57,778 nt of DNA from a virus. The notes below the pieces were generated by a model that was given only the letters and a program-made list of their open reading frames with translations, ran no database searches and had not been told where the DNA came from. The translations under genes were made by a program, and so were the position numbers. This document shows, piece after piece, positions 47,047 to 55,708 of this stretch (positions within the stretch are counted from its first letter, which is position 1; every line of letters begins with the position of its first letter). The DNA is taken from IMG/VR virus record IMGVR_UViG_3300020125_000357, positions 1-57,778 of that record. One strand, written 5' to 3'.

Positions 47047-48285
47047 ATGAATTTTTCTTTAATTCCGAATTATCAAAACACATGGGATAATACTCGCCAA
47101 TATGCAGTTCAATTATTATTTGGAACTGAACCATTAACTTATATAACGCCAGCAGTTGTATATAATGGCAATTTATATATTGCAAATTATACTGATGGTG
47201 AAAATCCTCCAGTAGGTGTGAATCCAGATACAAGTCCATTATGGACTTTATTTTCTACACAAAGTGGAGGAGGGGTTGCATTTGAAGCTATTGCTATAGC
47301 AACAGCAAATATAACTATTGCAAGTCCTGGTGATACTGATTGGGATGGAGTAACACCAACTATTGGAGATTCAGTATTTTTATTACCTGTAGCTTCTGGC
47401 GGTAACCAAACTACTGCTTCAGAAGGTGGATTATATACTTATAATGGTCCTGCAGTTCCATTGACTCGTTATGTTGGTATGGATACATGGCCAGAGGTTG
47501 TGGGAAGTAGAGTCTTTATCAATGCAGGAGGTTCGACTTTTGGAAATACAGCATGGTTAAATACTAATAGTTTAGGCGGAACACTTGATGTTACACCTAT
47601 TACTTATATACAAACACAAAATACATATGTAGCTGGTACAAATATGGTATTAGTTGGTAATGTATTTTCTACATCTTTAGTACCTTCATTTACTAGTGAA
47701 GCTTTAACAGATGATACAAATTTTTTATTAACTGGTACAACTAACACGATGACATGGACAATGGCATCATTAACTAGTCCTCGTACTTTTACATTACCAG
47801 ATGCAAATAGTAACCCAATACGACCTATAACTGCTACTCCAGGAAGTGCGGTCCAATTTATTGATAATACTGGTTTACAAAATCTAATGGTAATAATAAA
47901 TCAAGTTTTAACTGGTTTTACACCTACTGTAGGTACTGTAACTGCTGCAGATACAATTTTACAAGCAATAGAAAAATTAGCTGCTACTACTTCTTCTGGA
48001 TATAGTGTTGTTCATGATACCGTTAATCATCAATTTTTGGCTTCCCAAATTACTGTAATTATGGATTCTGATGCCAAAACTGGTACATTACCAGCGGCAG
48101 ATGGAACTGGTGTTATCCCAGGTGTAACTTATACATTAAAATTAGGAACAGGCGCTACTACAGGTACATTAGCTGTACCCCTTGGACAATCATTGAATGG
48201 CGTACTTAATGGTACATTTGCCATTAGTGGTGCTGATAATTCTGCAAGTGCTCAATCTGATGCAACAGGATGGTATACTGTTTAA
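47047..48285 (+). CDS. Tail fibre protein 2, 412 aa
   Basis: The N-terminus has a W-D-N-T-R-Q-Y...V-V-Y-N-G-N-L-Y-I-A-N...W-T-L segment, like small carbohydrate-binding folds found in fibres. One copy of the T-N-T-M-T-W-T-M-A-S-L module and the C-terminal L-N-G-V-L-N-G-T-F-A...G-W-Y-T motif are shared with fibre 3. Confidence 0.6.
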   Translation: MNFSLIPNYQNTWDNTRQYAVQLLFGTEPLTYITPAVVYNGNLYIANYTDGENPPVGVNPDTSPLWTLFSTQSGGGVAFEAIAIATANITIASPGDTDWDGVTPTIGDSVFLLPVASGGNQTTASEGGLYTYNGPAVPLTRYVGMDTWPEVVGSRVFINAGGSTFGNTAWLNTNSLGGTLDVTPITYIQTQNTYVAGTNMVLVGNVFSTSLVPSFTSEALTDDTNFLLTGTTNTMTWTMASLTSPRTFTLPDANSNPIRPITATPGSAVQFIDNTGLQNLMVIINQVLTGFTPTVGTVTAADTILQAIEKLAATTSSGYSVVHDTVNHQFLASQITVIMDSDAKTGTLPAADGTGVIPGVTYTLKLGTGATTGTLAVPLGQSLNGVLNGTFAISGADNSASAQSDATGWYTV

Positions 48286-48304
48286 GAATTTAAAAGGATA
48301 AATC

Positions 48305-50788
48305 ATGGATTACGGAGAAAAATTTGCTCCTGGTGGAGTATTTGGTATTGATAATGATGGTTTTGCTAATCCAATTTATTTAGGACCTGGCACTATTACT
48401 ACAACTGTATTTGGTTACTTAGCTGGTACCACTTCAAATATTCAAGCTCAGATTAATGCGGTTGCATCCGGTAGATCATTTAGAGGTGGATATGATGCAT
48501 CAAGTAATTTATTTCCATCTACTGGGGGCAGTGGAGGAGGAGGTGCAATAAATGCTGGAGATCAATGGATTATTACGGTACAGGGAGTCTTAGGCGGAAT
48601 AACTGCCGTTATAGGTACTACAATTACCGCATTAGTAAATGTTCCTGGTCAAACTGCTGGGAATTGGAATGTCCCTCAAAATCAAGTAACCTCAGTATTT
48701 GGTAGAATGGGGGCTATTATAGCTCAAACAGGAGACTATACTGTATCTCAAGTAACTGGTGCTGCACCAATTGCAAGCCCTACTTTTACAGGAACTGTTA
48801 CCTCTCCAGTATTGAATTTAACTAACAATACAAATCAATTGGTATTAGGTACAACAAATACCATGACCTTTACAATGGCAAGTTTAACAGGTTCTCATAT
48901 CTTTACGTTGCCTAATGCAGACAGTAATTCTATTATTCCTAGTTCGGCCCCAAGTAATCAATTTGCTACGGGGATAAGTTCAGGAGGAGTTGTTAGTTAT
49001 GCACAGCCAGCTTTTAGTAATATAAGCGGAATTGCTGGCATTTCTCAAGGGGGAACTGGACAATCAACGGCTAACACTGCATTTAATGCCCTTGCTCCTT
49101 CCCAAACTGGTAATATTAATTATTTCTTACAAACCGACGGCTCCAATACAAGCTGGCAACCGTTAGGTTCTTTTGGAGTAACGAGTTTTAATACTAGAGT
49201 TGGAGATGTAGTACCACTTACTGATGATTATACAGTTTCACAGGTCACAGGCGCAGCACCTTTAGCTAGTCCAGCTTTTACTGGAACTCCAACAGCCCCA
49301 ACACAAACCCAAGGCGATGGTAGCACTAAATTAGCTACAACTAATTATGTAGATATTGGTTTGGCAACTAAGCAACCAACAATTACAGTATTGCCAATTG
49401 CAAATGGGGGAACAGGACAGAGTACAGCCAATAACGCATTAAATGCATTATTGCCATCTCAAACGGGAAATGCCAATAAAGTGTTTACTACAAATGGTAC
49501 TAACTCTAGCTGGACAAATCTTAGTACTTTAGGAGTAAGTAGTTTTAATACTAGAACAGGCGCAGTAACTTCACAAACGGGAGATTATTCATTTTCACAA
49601 ATTAGTGGTACTGCTTCTGTAACACAGGGTGGAACAGGTATAACTAGTTATAATACGGGTGATTTAATTTATGCGTCTGCAAATACTGTTTTAAGTACAA
49701 TAGCTGCATCTGCGGCAGGGCAAGTATTTGTTTCGAATGGATTAGGAATAGTACCTGGTTTTACTCCTAATCCATCTGTTGGACAAATAACTTTATATAA
49801 CAATACAAGTCAATTAATATTAGGCACAACAAATACAACTACATTTACTATGGCAAGCTTAACGGGCTCTCGTATTGTAACATTACCCGATGCAAATAGT
49901 AATACTGTAGTACCAAGTTCAGGCACAGCAAATCAATTTGCCAAAGGAATAAGTGCAGCGGGGGTTATTACCTATGCGCAACCAGCTTTTAGTAATCTTA
50001 CTGGATTTGCAAGTGTGGCTCAAGGTGGAACTGGTATAACCAGTTATAGTACAGGAGATTTATTAACCGCTTCTAATTCAAGTACTTTAATTGCAATTAG
50101 TTCTACTGCCTCGGGAAAAGTATTAACTTCTAGGGGAGTTGGCGTACCTCCTGCATATTCTTCAAGTCCTACTGTATCATCAATAATCTTAACCAATAAT
50201 ACAAACCAAGTGGTATTAGGTACTACAAATACAACCACTATTACGATGGCATCTTTGGGTGCGTCACGTGTTGTAACACTGCCGGATGCAAATAGTAATA
50301 CTGTACGACCTACAACCTCAAGTGCTGGGCAAGCGGTAGGATATATTGATAGCGATGGTAATCAAAATATGATTACAGTTACTTCTCAAGCATTAACGGG
50401 ATTAAGCCAAGGTGTCGGAACAATAACTGCAAGTGATACTATACTATCTGCAATTGGAAAATTATCAGGTACACAAAATGGTAATTCTACCGCTGTAACA
50501 ACAGCTACTAGTGTGTCTATAACTCAATATCAAAAATTTGTAAGAGTTACCGCTACGGGACAAACTATAACATTACCTAGTGCATCTTCTATATTTTTAA
50601 CACCGGGGGATATTGTTGTGATTATTTTTCCAACAGCCGTAGTCAGTCCTGGAACAATAGCGGTCCATTCTGGTGATTCTTTAAATGGAACCGTTAACGG
50701 TACATTTGCTGTACCTGCTGTTGTAACTGGTAATAGTCCATGTAGAGTTGCATGGCAAGATCCGAGTTCAGGTTGGTTTACGTGCTAA
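48305..50788 (+). CDS. Tail fibre protein 3 with repeated modules, 827 aa
   Basis: The shaft repeats several units. Q-G-G-T-G-x-S/T occurs about five times. The unit L-G-T-T-N-T-x-T-x-T-M-A-S-L...T-L-P occurs three times, and S-Q-V-T-G-A-A-P-x-A-S-P-x-F-T-G-T twice. The C-terminus ends S-L-N-G-T-V-N-G-T-F...G-W-F-T-C as in fibre 2. The long fibre would bind the host surface; repeats favour recombination and length change. Confidence 0.7.
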   Translation: MDYGEKFAPGGVFGIDNDGFANPIYLGPGTITTTVFGYLAGTTSNIQAQINAVASGRSFRGGYDASSNLFPSTGGSGGGGAINAGDQWIITVQGVLGGITAVIGTTITALVNVPGQTAGNWNVPQNQVTSVFGRMGAIIAQTGDYTVSQVTGAAPIASPTFTGTVTSPVLNLTNNTNQLVLGTTNTMTFTMASLTGSHIFTLPNADSNSIIPSSAPSNQFATGISSGGVVSYAQPAFSNISGIAGISQGGTGQSTANTAFNALAPSQTGNINYFLQTDGSNTSWQPLGSFGVTSFNTRVGDVVPLTDDYTVSQVTGAAPLASPAFTGTPTAPTQTQGDGSTKLATTNYVDIGLATKQPTITVLPIANGGTGQSTANNALNALLPSQTGNANKVFTTNGTNSSWTNLSTLGVSSFNTRTGAVTSQTGDYSFSQISGTASVTQGGTGITSYNTGDLIYASANTVLSTIAASAAGQVFVSNGLGIVPGFTPNPSVGQITLYNNTSQLILGTTNTTTFTMASLTGSRIVTLPDANSNTVVPSSGTANQFAKGISAAGVITYAQPAFSNLTGFASVAQGGTGITSYSTGDLLTASNSSTLIAISSTASGKVLTSRGVGVPPAYSSSPTVSSIILTNNTNQVVLGTTNTTTITMASLGASRVVTLPDANSNTVRPTTSSAGQAVGYIDSDGNQNMITVTSQALTGLSQGVGTITASDTILSAIGKLSGTQNGNSTAVTTATSVSITQYQKFVRVTATGQTITLPSASSIFLTPGDIVVIIFPTAVVSPGTIAVHSGDSLNGTVNGTFAVPAVVTGNSPCRVAWQDPSSGWFTC

Positions 50789-51213
50789 AATTTAAATATA
50801 GTAGAGAAGAATTATATAAATTTTTAGGATGGAGTTTATTTATATGGTATGCATGTTTAAGATGGACAATACAGACTAATACATTAGGTTCATTCGTTAC
50901 AGATGAACAAGGTATTACTAGTTTTGTATTGGCCTGGATATTTGCGCCAATAAATTTAGCTACTGCTTTTCTATCGATTTATTTTATTAATAAAGTTCTT
51001 ACTAATTTCAATAAAGCATTTTCTATTCAAATGTTTGGGGTAGCATTATTTTTAAGTTTAAGAAATTGTTATTATACACTTGAAGATTATAGTTATTATA
51101 TAATTGATCCCAGCATGAAACAATTATTTTTTATTGGTATTGATATTGCAATGATAATTTATGTAATGATTTGGGCAATAATTTACTGGAGTAGAAATAA
51201 ATGTCAGAAATAA
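50782..51213 (+). CDS. Four-helix membrane protein of the lysis region, 143 aa
   Basis: The GTG at 50782 overlaps the fibre stop. About four hydrophobic helices (near 14-33, 47-66, 75-94 and 115-137) predict an inner-membrane protein. Position before the other lysis genes suggests a holin or antiholin role. Confidence 0.5.
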   Translation: MLKFKYSREELYKFLGWSLFIWYACLRWTIQTNTLGSFVTDEQGITSFVLAWIFAPINLATAFLSIYFINKVLTNFNKAFSIQMFGVALFLSLRNCYYTLEDYSYYIIDPSMKQLFFIGIDIAMIIYVMIWAIIYWSRNKCQK

Positions 51214-51515
51214 ATCAATTTGATCAATTTTTTATTAATCATTTTAATATTATGGCTACTGTAGTTTTATTAATTGTAGGATATGTGAAATTAGTTTTAT
51301 CAAGTAAATCAAATGGGACTAAATTAGATAAAGTACTTGATGAAAATAAAAATATGTCTAATTTACAACATACCATGCAATTAGATATTAGTAAACAAAG
51401 TATAGAGATGTCTAATTTAAAAAGAGAAGTAACTGAAATTAAAAATGATATGCGAGAGCTAAATTCAATAAATGTAAGGTTAGCTGCTGTTGAAAATCAA
51501 TTAAAGGCTAGTTAA
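51201..51515 (+). CDS. Membrane-anchored coiled-coil protein (i-spanin candidate), 104 aa
   Basis: One membrane helix (about 18-36) is followed by a long heptad helix (about 45-100). That is the layout of inner-membrane spanins and of several small lysis proteins. A lipoprotein gene lies two genes downstream. Confidence 0.5.
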   Translation: MSEINQFDQFFINHFNIMATVVLLIVGYVKLVLSSKSNGTKLDKVLDENKNMSNLQHTMQLDISKQSIEMSNLKREVTEIKNDMRELNSINVRLAAVENQLKAS

Positions 51516-51724
51516 TGAATAAAATAATTGAATGGTTTACATATCATTGGCAGACAAGAATATTCAAATTATCTACTGTTTGTGGATTGATTATATTATA
51601 TTTAGAAATTTTCCATCATAGTGAATTAAATTCATTAATTGATAAAATAATTGATAATCCTAATTTTATTACTGCTTTAGTTGGTGCAATAACTGCTTAT
51701 TTGGTTGGAACTAAGAAATTTTGA
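51515..51724 (+). CDS. Holin candidate, 69 aa
   Basis: Two hydrophobic helices (about 16-33 and 49-64), small size and a basic end (T-K-K-F) are the common holin profile. TAATG couples it to the previous gene, and its stop overlaps the lipoprotein start. Confidence 0.55.
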   Translation: MNKIIEWFTYHWQTRIFKLSTVCGLIILYLEIFHHSELNSLIDKIIDNPNFITALVGAITAYLVGTKKF

Positions 51725-51900
51725 AAAATAAAATATTTATATTAATTTCATTATTTTTAATTTCATGTGGAACTTTGAATTATCCTACTCAAATTAATTC
51801 AGCAATACCAATAATTGCTACAGGGTTATTACAATTCATGAAATATTATCCTTCTGCTGCTTCTTATACAAATTTAATTAATGGATCTTATCAATGGTAA
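51721..51900 (+). CDS. Small lipoprotein (o-spanin candidate), TTG start, 59 aa
   Basis: The TTG start overlaps the preceding TGA. A basic start, a hydrophobic run and L-I-S-C-G give a lipoprotein signal with cleavage before Cys at about residue 16. The remaining 44 residues are short, as in Rz1-like outer-membrane spanins, though not Pro-rich. It points to a Gram-negative host. Confidence 0.6.
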   Translation: MKNKIFILISLFLISCGTLNYPTQINSAIPIIATGLLQFMKYYPSAASYTNLINGSYQW

Positions 51901-52304
51901 ACTCTCGTGAAATTGCGCAACTTCATCCTCAAGTACAAGAATTATGTAATCAATTCATAGCAAAATGTAAAGAGCAGGGCATTAAAGTTATTATAACTTC
52001 AACTTATCGTGATAATGAAGCACAAACAAAATTATATAATCAAGGTCGTACAACTCCCGGTAAAGTTGTTACAGATGCCAAAGCGGGTCAATCTATGCAT
52101 AACTATAGATTGGCTTTTGACTTTTGCCCCATGATTGAGGGTCAATGCGCATGGACGGATACATTATTGTTTATCAAATGCGCTAATATTGGGAGATCTT
52201 TAGGTTTAGAATCTGGCATGGATTTTTCTAAACCTGATAAACCTCATTTACAATATACCAAAGGTTTAACTTGGCAAGAATTACAAGCTGGTAAAACTAT
52301 TTAA
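51894..52304 (+). CDS. Endolysin, M15-type L-alanyl-D-glutamate peptidase, 136 aa
   Basis: T-S-T-Y-R-D-N-E-A-Q, then G-Q-S-M-H-N-Y-R-L-A-F-D-F and P-H-L-Q, are the zinc-binding H...D...H set of VanY/M15 peptidases such as T5 endolysin. It cuts the peptide stems of peptidoglycan. No signal peptide is seen, so a holin is needed for release. Confidence 0.85.
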   Translation: MVNSREIAQLHPQVQELCNQFIAKCKEQGIKVIITSTYRDNEAQTKLYNQGRTTPGKVVTDAKAGQSMHNYRLAFDFCPMIEGQCAWTDTLLFIKCANIGRSLGLESGMDFSKPDKPHLQYTKGLTWQELQAGKTI

Positions 52305-52610
52305 TTACCAATCACTTGACGTTCCCCCTCCACCAAAATCACCACCACCACCAATATCTGAAGATGACGTATCTACAGAACTATAATCAGAACTAATATC
52401 ATTTGCCATATTAGGAGAATCATCAGATGAAAAAACATTGATGGCATAATTTATATTATTTATTTCACCCGCAATATTATCTTGATCATCTTCTGATCGA
52501 ATTGGTTCATTATTCATACAAACATGATTAGGTATTTTATCACTATATCTTGTTACCAATAATTCTCTTTGGAAACATTGTTTACATTCTGGACATTGTA
52601 TTTTTGACAT
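52305..52610 (-). CDS. Zinc-ribbon protein with acidic and Gly-rich tail, 101 aa
   Basis: GGGAAA lies before the ATG at 52610. The N-terminus has C-P-E-C-K-Q-C. The middle is Asp/Ser-rich and disordered, and the end is a Gly-rich run closing with Asp-Trp. The ending resembles Gly-rich tails of TPM-domain proteins, but the fold does not. It is convergent with the endolysin with no terminator between. Confidence 0.5.
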   Translation of the reverse strand: MSKIQCPECKQCFQRELLVTRYSDKIPNHVCMNNEPIRSEDDQDNIAGEINNINYAINVFSSDDSPNMANDISSDYSSVDTSSSDIGGGGDFGGGGTSSDW

Positions 52611-52624
52611 ATTATTTCCCTTTT

Positions 52625-53029
52625 TTAAATTCTTGGTTTTAATTCCCATTCTATTCGTGGATTAAGTTTATCACGTCCAGAAGTATCTAGTATAGTTAAC
52701 GTTATTTGTTTATCATTCATACCAAATCTTGCTTGTAAGAGATCAAAAACTCCATCTCGCACGTTCTTGATTGCAGAAAGTAGGTTGTCGTCATCTAAGT
52801 GTTTATTGTTTCTATGAAATACTTTAATATGTAATTGCCAATTACCTTTTATATTAAAAGGTGTATAAGTAGTTTTATATATTGAAAAATGTTTAGTTTC
52901 ATATTCTAAAGCTAATTTAAATCCATCTATACGAGCCTTCTTGCGCATAGCAGCATGTTTACCATAATGCCATCCTTTAGATTTATTAGTGGCTAATTCA
53001 GAATCGGGTATTGGTAAAGTTAGAATCAT
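52625..53029 (-). CDS. rusA: RusA-type Holliday junction resolvase, 134 aa
   Basis: H-L-D-D-D-N-L-L-S-A-I-K-N-V-R-D-G-V-F-D (about 80-99) and M-N-D-K-Q-I carry the catalytic Asp residues of RusA. The enzyme cleaves four-way DNA junctions during recombination and packaging. It is coupled to its neighbours by ATGA overlap. Confidence 0.85.
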   Translation of the reverse strand: MILTLPIPDSELATNKSKGWHYGKHAAMRKKARIDGFKLALEYETKHFSIYKTTYTPFNIKGNWQLHIKVFHRNNKHLDDDNLLSAIKNVRDGVFDLLQARFGMNDKQITLTILDTSGRDKLNPRIEWELKPRI

Positions 53030-53271
53030 TTTCCAAGTTCCTCAAAAATAAATCCAAGTCCTTGACCTTTGGCGGTAACTATCCATAAATCTTGATTGCA
53101 TCTTTCATCAAATCCATAAAATCTGATAGTAAAATCCTCAATATTATAAGATAATCTATTTTCTTGAGACCATTCTACAAGATAATAAAATAATTCTTTG
53201 ATAGAGTCAAATTCTCTAGTCGTATCTAAACTGTGTCTTAGAGAACCACGATGCTTCCTATATTTAATCAT
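53026..53271 (-). CDS. Hypothetical protein, 81 aa
   Basis: The ATG at 53271 overlaps the upstream TGA and has AAGGA at a good distance, so it is preferred to the one at 53283. The protein is basic with a helical centre. It lies within the recombination module. No family was recognised. Confidence 0.5.
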   Translation of the reverse strand: MIKYRKHRGSLRHSLDTTREFDSIKELFYYLVEWSQENRLSYNIEDFTIRFYGFDERCNQDLWIVTAKGQGLGFIFEELGK

Positions 53272-53714
53272 ATCGAATACCATCCTTCTTTAGTTGGTAT
53301 GAATGAATAAGAATTGTGTTTACCTTCAATTGTAATAATATTTTTTTTATTATTATCAATAATTGAACCTGTTACATTGCCACAAGAAACTTCATTAATT
53401 AATATTACGTCAAAATACTTGCCTAAAATAATAGATTTATTTTTTGGTAATGTTAAAGTTATATTATTAGTGGCTACGAATACTGTAGTTTGAAATGGTA
53501 ATATTTGTCCATCTTCATAGAATGTAGCAGAAATTAGATATTTAAAACTATCTTTATTTTTTAATTTAGATAAATTTTTATCTATTATATAATAAAGTTT
53601 ACCATTGTATGTAATTTTAATATATCTTTTATTTTTATATTCAATTAATGAATTCCAAACTATCATTTCTCCATAATATGTTTGATATTCATAATTACCC
53701 ATTATATGCAGCAT
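53268..53714 (-). CDS. Beta-rich hypothetical protein, 148 aa
   Basis: AAGG precedes the ATG at 53714. The product is strongly beta-structured (Y-I-K-I-T-Y-N-G-K-L-Y-Y-I, N-N-I-T-L-T-L). It is between SSB and RusA. Function unknown. Confidence 0.5.
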   Translation of the reverse strand: MLHIMGNYEYQTYYGEMIVWNSLIEYKNKRYIKITYNGKLYYIIDKNLSKLKNKDSFKYLISATFYEDGQILPFQTTVFVATNNITLTLPKNKSIILGKYFDVILINEVSCGNVTGSIIDNNKKNIITIEGKHNSYSFIPTKEGWYSI

Positions 53715-53724
53715 TTTCAGACCT

Positions 53725-54123
53725 TTAAAATGGTATATCGTCAGAAGTTAAAGAACCATTATCTATAGAATTATCAACTTCTGGTAAATTATAAACTGGA
53801 TCGGTATTAGCATCATTTTCATCTCTTTTACTCAATAGCTCAATATTCCTACTATAAATCTGAAAACTAGCCATAGGTTGATGATCTTTACTTAAATATG
53901 GTCTTACGCTAGGAAATCCTGAAACCAATACCTTTGAACCTTTCTTAACGCAATTAAGAACAATCTCAATTTGTTTGGGATTGCTAACTGATACATCACA
54001 CCAATCTGTTTTATCTTTACTTACATATACACCTACAGAGAATGTCATAAATTGTTTACCATCTTTACTCGTCCTAAGCTGTGGTGTATGTCCTACGAAG
54101 CCTGTTATTGTTACGTCTTTTAT
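53725..54123 (-). CDS. ssb: Single-stranded DNA-binding protein, probable AUA start, 132 aa
   Basis: The OB-fold runs from V-T-I-T-G-F-V-G-H-T-P-Q-L-R-T-S-K-D-G-K through F-S-V-G-V and S-G-F-P-S-V-R, and ends with the D-D-I-P-F protein-interaction tip. The first canonical ATG (54048) would delete 25 residues, including strand 1. The only start that fits, seven bases after AAGGAG and overlapping the upstream stop, is ATA at 54123. One G-to-A change from ATGA would explain it. Confidence 0.75.
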   Translation of the reverse strand: MKDVTITGFVGHTPQLRTSKDGKQFMTFSVGVYVSKDKTDWCDVSVSNPKQIEIVLNCVKKGSKVLVSGFPSVRPYLSKDHQPMASFQIYSRNIELLSKRDENDANTDPVYNLPEVDNSIDNGSLTSDDIPF

Positions 54124-54431
54124 GATAATTCTCCTTCTTTTAAAAATTGAGTATTTTTAACTCTTTCGATCATCCATTTATGTCCAGCTTCAGCTTCTTC
54201 CCAAGTAGTATAACGATCCATTTCTTGATCTAATTCGCCACCAAATACCATTGTTTCAAATAAAATAGGAATTTCACCACCAAAGCTATGATCTATTCCC
54301 AGAAATACCGTTGAAATACTAATATCATTAATATCTGTTTTAGCCACAATTCTATCTGATTGACGAAAGAATCCAAATGGTAATCTATCTACAGCAACAG
54401 GTTTTTTATCAACTAATATATAATAGTTCAT
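54120..54431 (-). CDS. Conserved phage protein of the recombination module, 103 aa
   Basis: AAAGGA precedes the ATG at 54431. The centre reads L-G-I-D-H-S-F-G-G...P-I-L-F-E-T-M-V-F-G-G, followed by Y-T-T-W-E-E-A-E-A-G-H, a pattern common among phage proteins of unknown function. It overlaps the exonuclease. Confidence 0.65.
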   Translation of the reverse strand: MNYYILVDKKPVAVDRLPFGFFRQSDRIVAKTDINDISISTVFLGIDHSFGGEIPILFETMVFGGELDQEMDRYTTWEEAEAGHKWMIERVKNTQFLKEGELS

Positions 54432-55134
54432 TAGATAATCCTTTAATAATAATATTATTTTTGTGTGCTGTTTCAATAATTAATGGTTTTAGTTTATCTA
54501 ATATTTCCCAGTAATAAGTATAGAAGTCTTCAACTTCCTTATCCATTCCAGCATAGCGTTCAAATGTAACTGTTTCAAATTTATTAATTTGTATATGATT
54601 CATTGCTGGCTCTACAGTAGGAGGCAATATTTTACCCTGAAATAGATTATATTTAAAAGTATTTAAATCTGTCATCCAAAGATATATTTTTCCTTGCCAA
54701 GAATTCATGTATTTTTCAAGTCTAATCTGTTTGGTAAATTTATGATCCCAAATAGTTGTAGCATTAATAGCATCCACAACGCCATTGATATTCATATTAC
54801 TAAATTGTGTAGATATTTTTATTTCTCGTAATTTTGGCAGTTTTATTTCTATATCTGAAGATATTTGATAATCAAATTTGTACATTTCTCCATCAATACC
54901 AATCATATTAAGAAATTCTTCATCATATTGACTCAATTCCAATATTTTATGTAATGCTGTACCAGCTTTCATTTCTGGAGTTTTTTCAAATTTTTTCAAT
55001 AACTCATCTACAAATAATTGATCAGTAAATTCAATCAGCTCCCCATCTTCATCTTTACGTCCCCAATATTCATTAGTTAGATACATGGCAAACGTATCCA
55101 TTCTTGATGGTTGCATAAATCTATTTCGCCACAT
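54409..55134 (-). CDS. PD-(D/E)XK exonuclease (Cas4/RecB-like), 241 aa
   Basis: Motifs appear in order: G-T-A-L-H (about 59-63), I-N-G-V-V-D-A (about 112-118), W-D-H-K-F-T-K (about 124-130) and S-W-Q-G-K-I-Y (about 139-145). These are the RecB-nuclease residues H, D, D-x-K and Q-x-x-x-Y. It would make single-stranded tails for annealing. Its start was rebuilt by insertion of the HNH gene. Confidence 0.75.
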   Translation of the reverse strand: MWRNRFMQPSRMDTFAMYLTNEYWGRKDEDGELIEFTDQLFVDELLKKFEKTPEMKAGTALHKILELSQYDEEFLNMIGIDGEMYKFDYQISSDIEIKLPKLREIKISTQFSNMNINGVVDAINATTIWDHKFTKQIRLEKYMNSWQGKIYLWMTDLNTFKYNLFQGKILPPTVEPAMNHIQINKFETVTFERYAGMDKEVEDFYTYYWEILDKLKPLIIETAHKNNIIIKGLSNELLYIS

Positions 55135-55708
55135 TTATTTTTTCCCAAGTATAACCTTTAGCTTTTTTATTACGAGTTTTTTCATTTAAACATTTAGAGA
55201 TAAGATGTATAGAACACTCTATATCTTTAGCTGCCATTGTTAAGGTATCATATATTATACCAGTTTCTATACATTTAACAGATTTTGCTATAGGATTATT
55301 TTTTCCATATCGAATTTTTTGTAAACCAGTCTTGAATGCATGTTGTTGGTTTTCTGAAGATGTACACCATTCTAAATTCTCTACTCTATTATCTATTTTA
55401 TTTCCATTGATATGATTTATTTCTGTTTTATTAGTAGGTTTTTTCATATATGTATACGCCACCAATCTATGAACAAAATATGTTTTGATTTTTCCATTTA
55501 TGGATAGATGAAGTCTATAATATTTATTATGTGAAATAGAGGGCTTTAACCATTTACCATTATGATTAACACCTATAACATTTTTTAATGGATAACTCCA
55601 AATCCTACCATGATTTGTAATAGCATATTTTCCTTCATATCCAGGTATATCTTTTATTATTTCATTAAATGTTAATTCCGGCAATTCATTATTTCGCCAA
55701 TCAGACAT
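55121..55708 (-). CDS. HNH homing endonuclease with NUMOD4 and NUMOD1, 195 aa
   Basis: NUMOD4 (I-P-G-Y-E-G-K-Y-A-I-T-N-H-G-R-I-W-S, about 22-39) is followed by the HNH core (V-H-R-L-V-A, E-I-N-H-I-N-G-N-K-I-D-N-R-V-E-N-L-E-W-C, about 73-115). A C-terminal NUMOD1-like part ends K-G-Y-T-W-E. The start overlaps the Sak4 stop with GAGGA upstream. It is a free-standing selfish gene between ATPase and exonuclease. Confidence 0.9.
   Translation of the reverse strand: MSDWRNNELPELTFNEIIKDIPGYEGKYAITNHGRIWSYPLKNVIGVNHNGKWLKPSISHNKYYRLHLSINGKIKTYFVHRLVAYTYMKKPTNKTEINHINGNKIDNRVENLEWCTSSENQQHAFKTGLQKIRYGKNNPIAKSVKCIETGIIYDTLTMAAKDIECSIHLISKCLNEKTRNKKAKGYTWEKINVAK
55122..55131. repeat. 10-bp duplication at the HNH 3' border
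   Basis: TATTTCGCCA is also present at 55690-55699, at the other border of the HNH gene. It encodes the W-R-N start region of the exonuclease here and of the HNH protein there. Confidence 0.7.
55690..55699. repeat. 10-bp duplication at the HNH 5' border
   Basis: This is the second copy of TATTTCGCCA, in codons 4-7 of the HNH gene. The pair encloses about 560 bp and suggests a target duplication or a rebuilt exonuclease start. Confidence 0.7.

Noticed and set aside
52290-52320. Terminator between the convergent endolysin and zinc-ribbon genes
   Set aside because: The two stops are adjacent and no hairpin was found. Transcripts probably run into each other.
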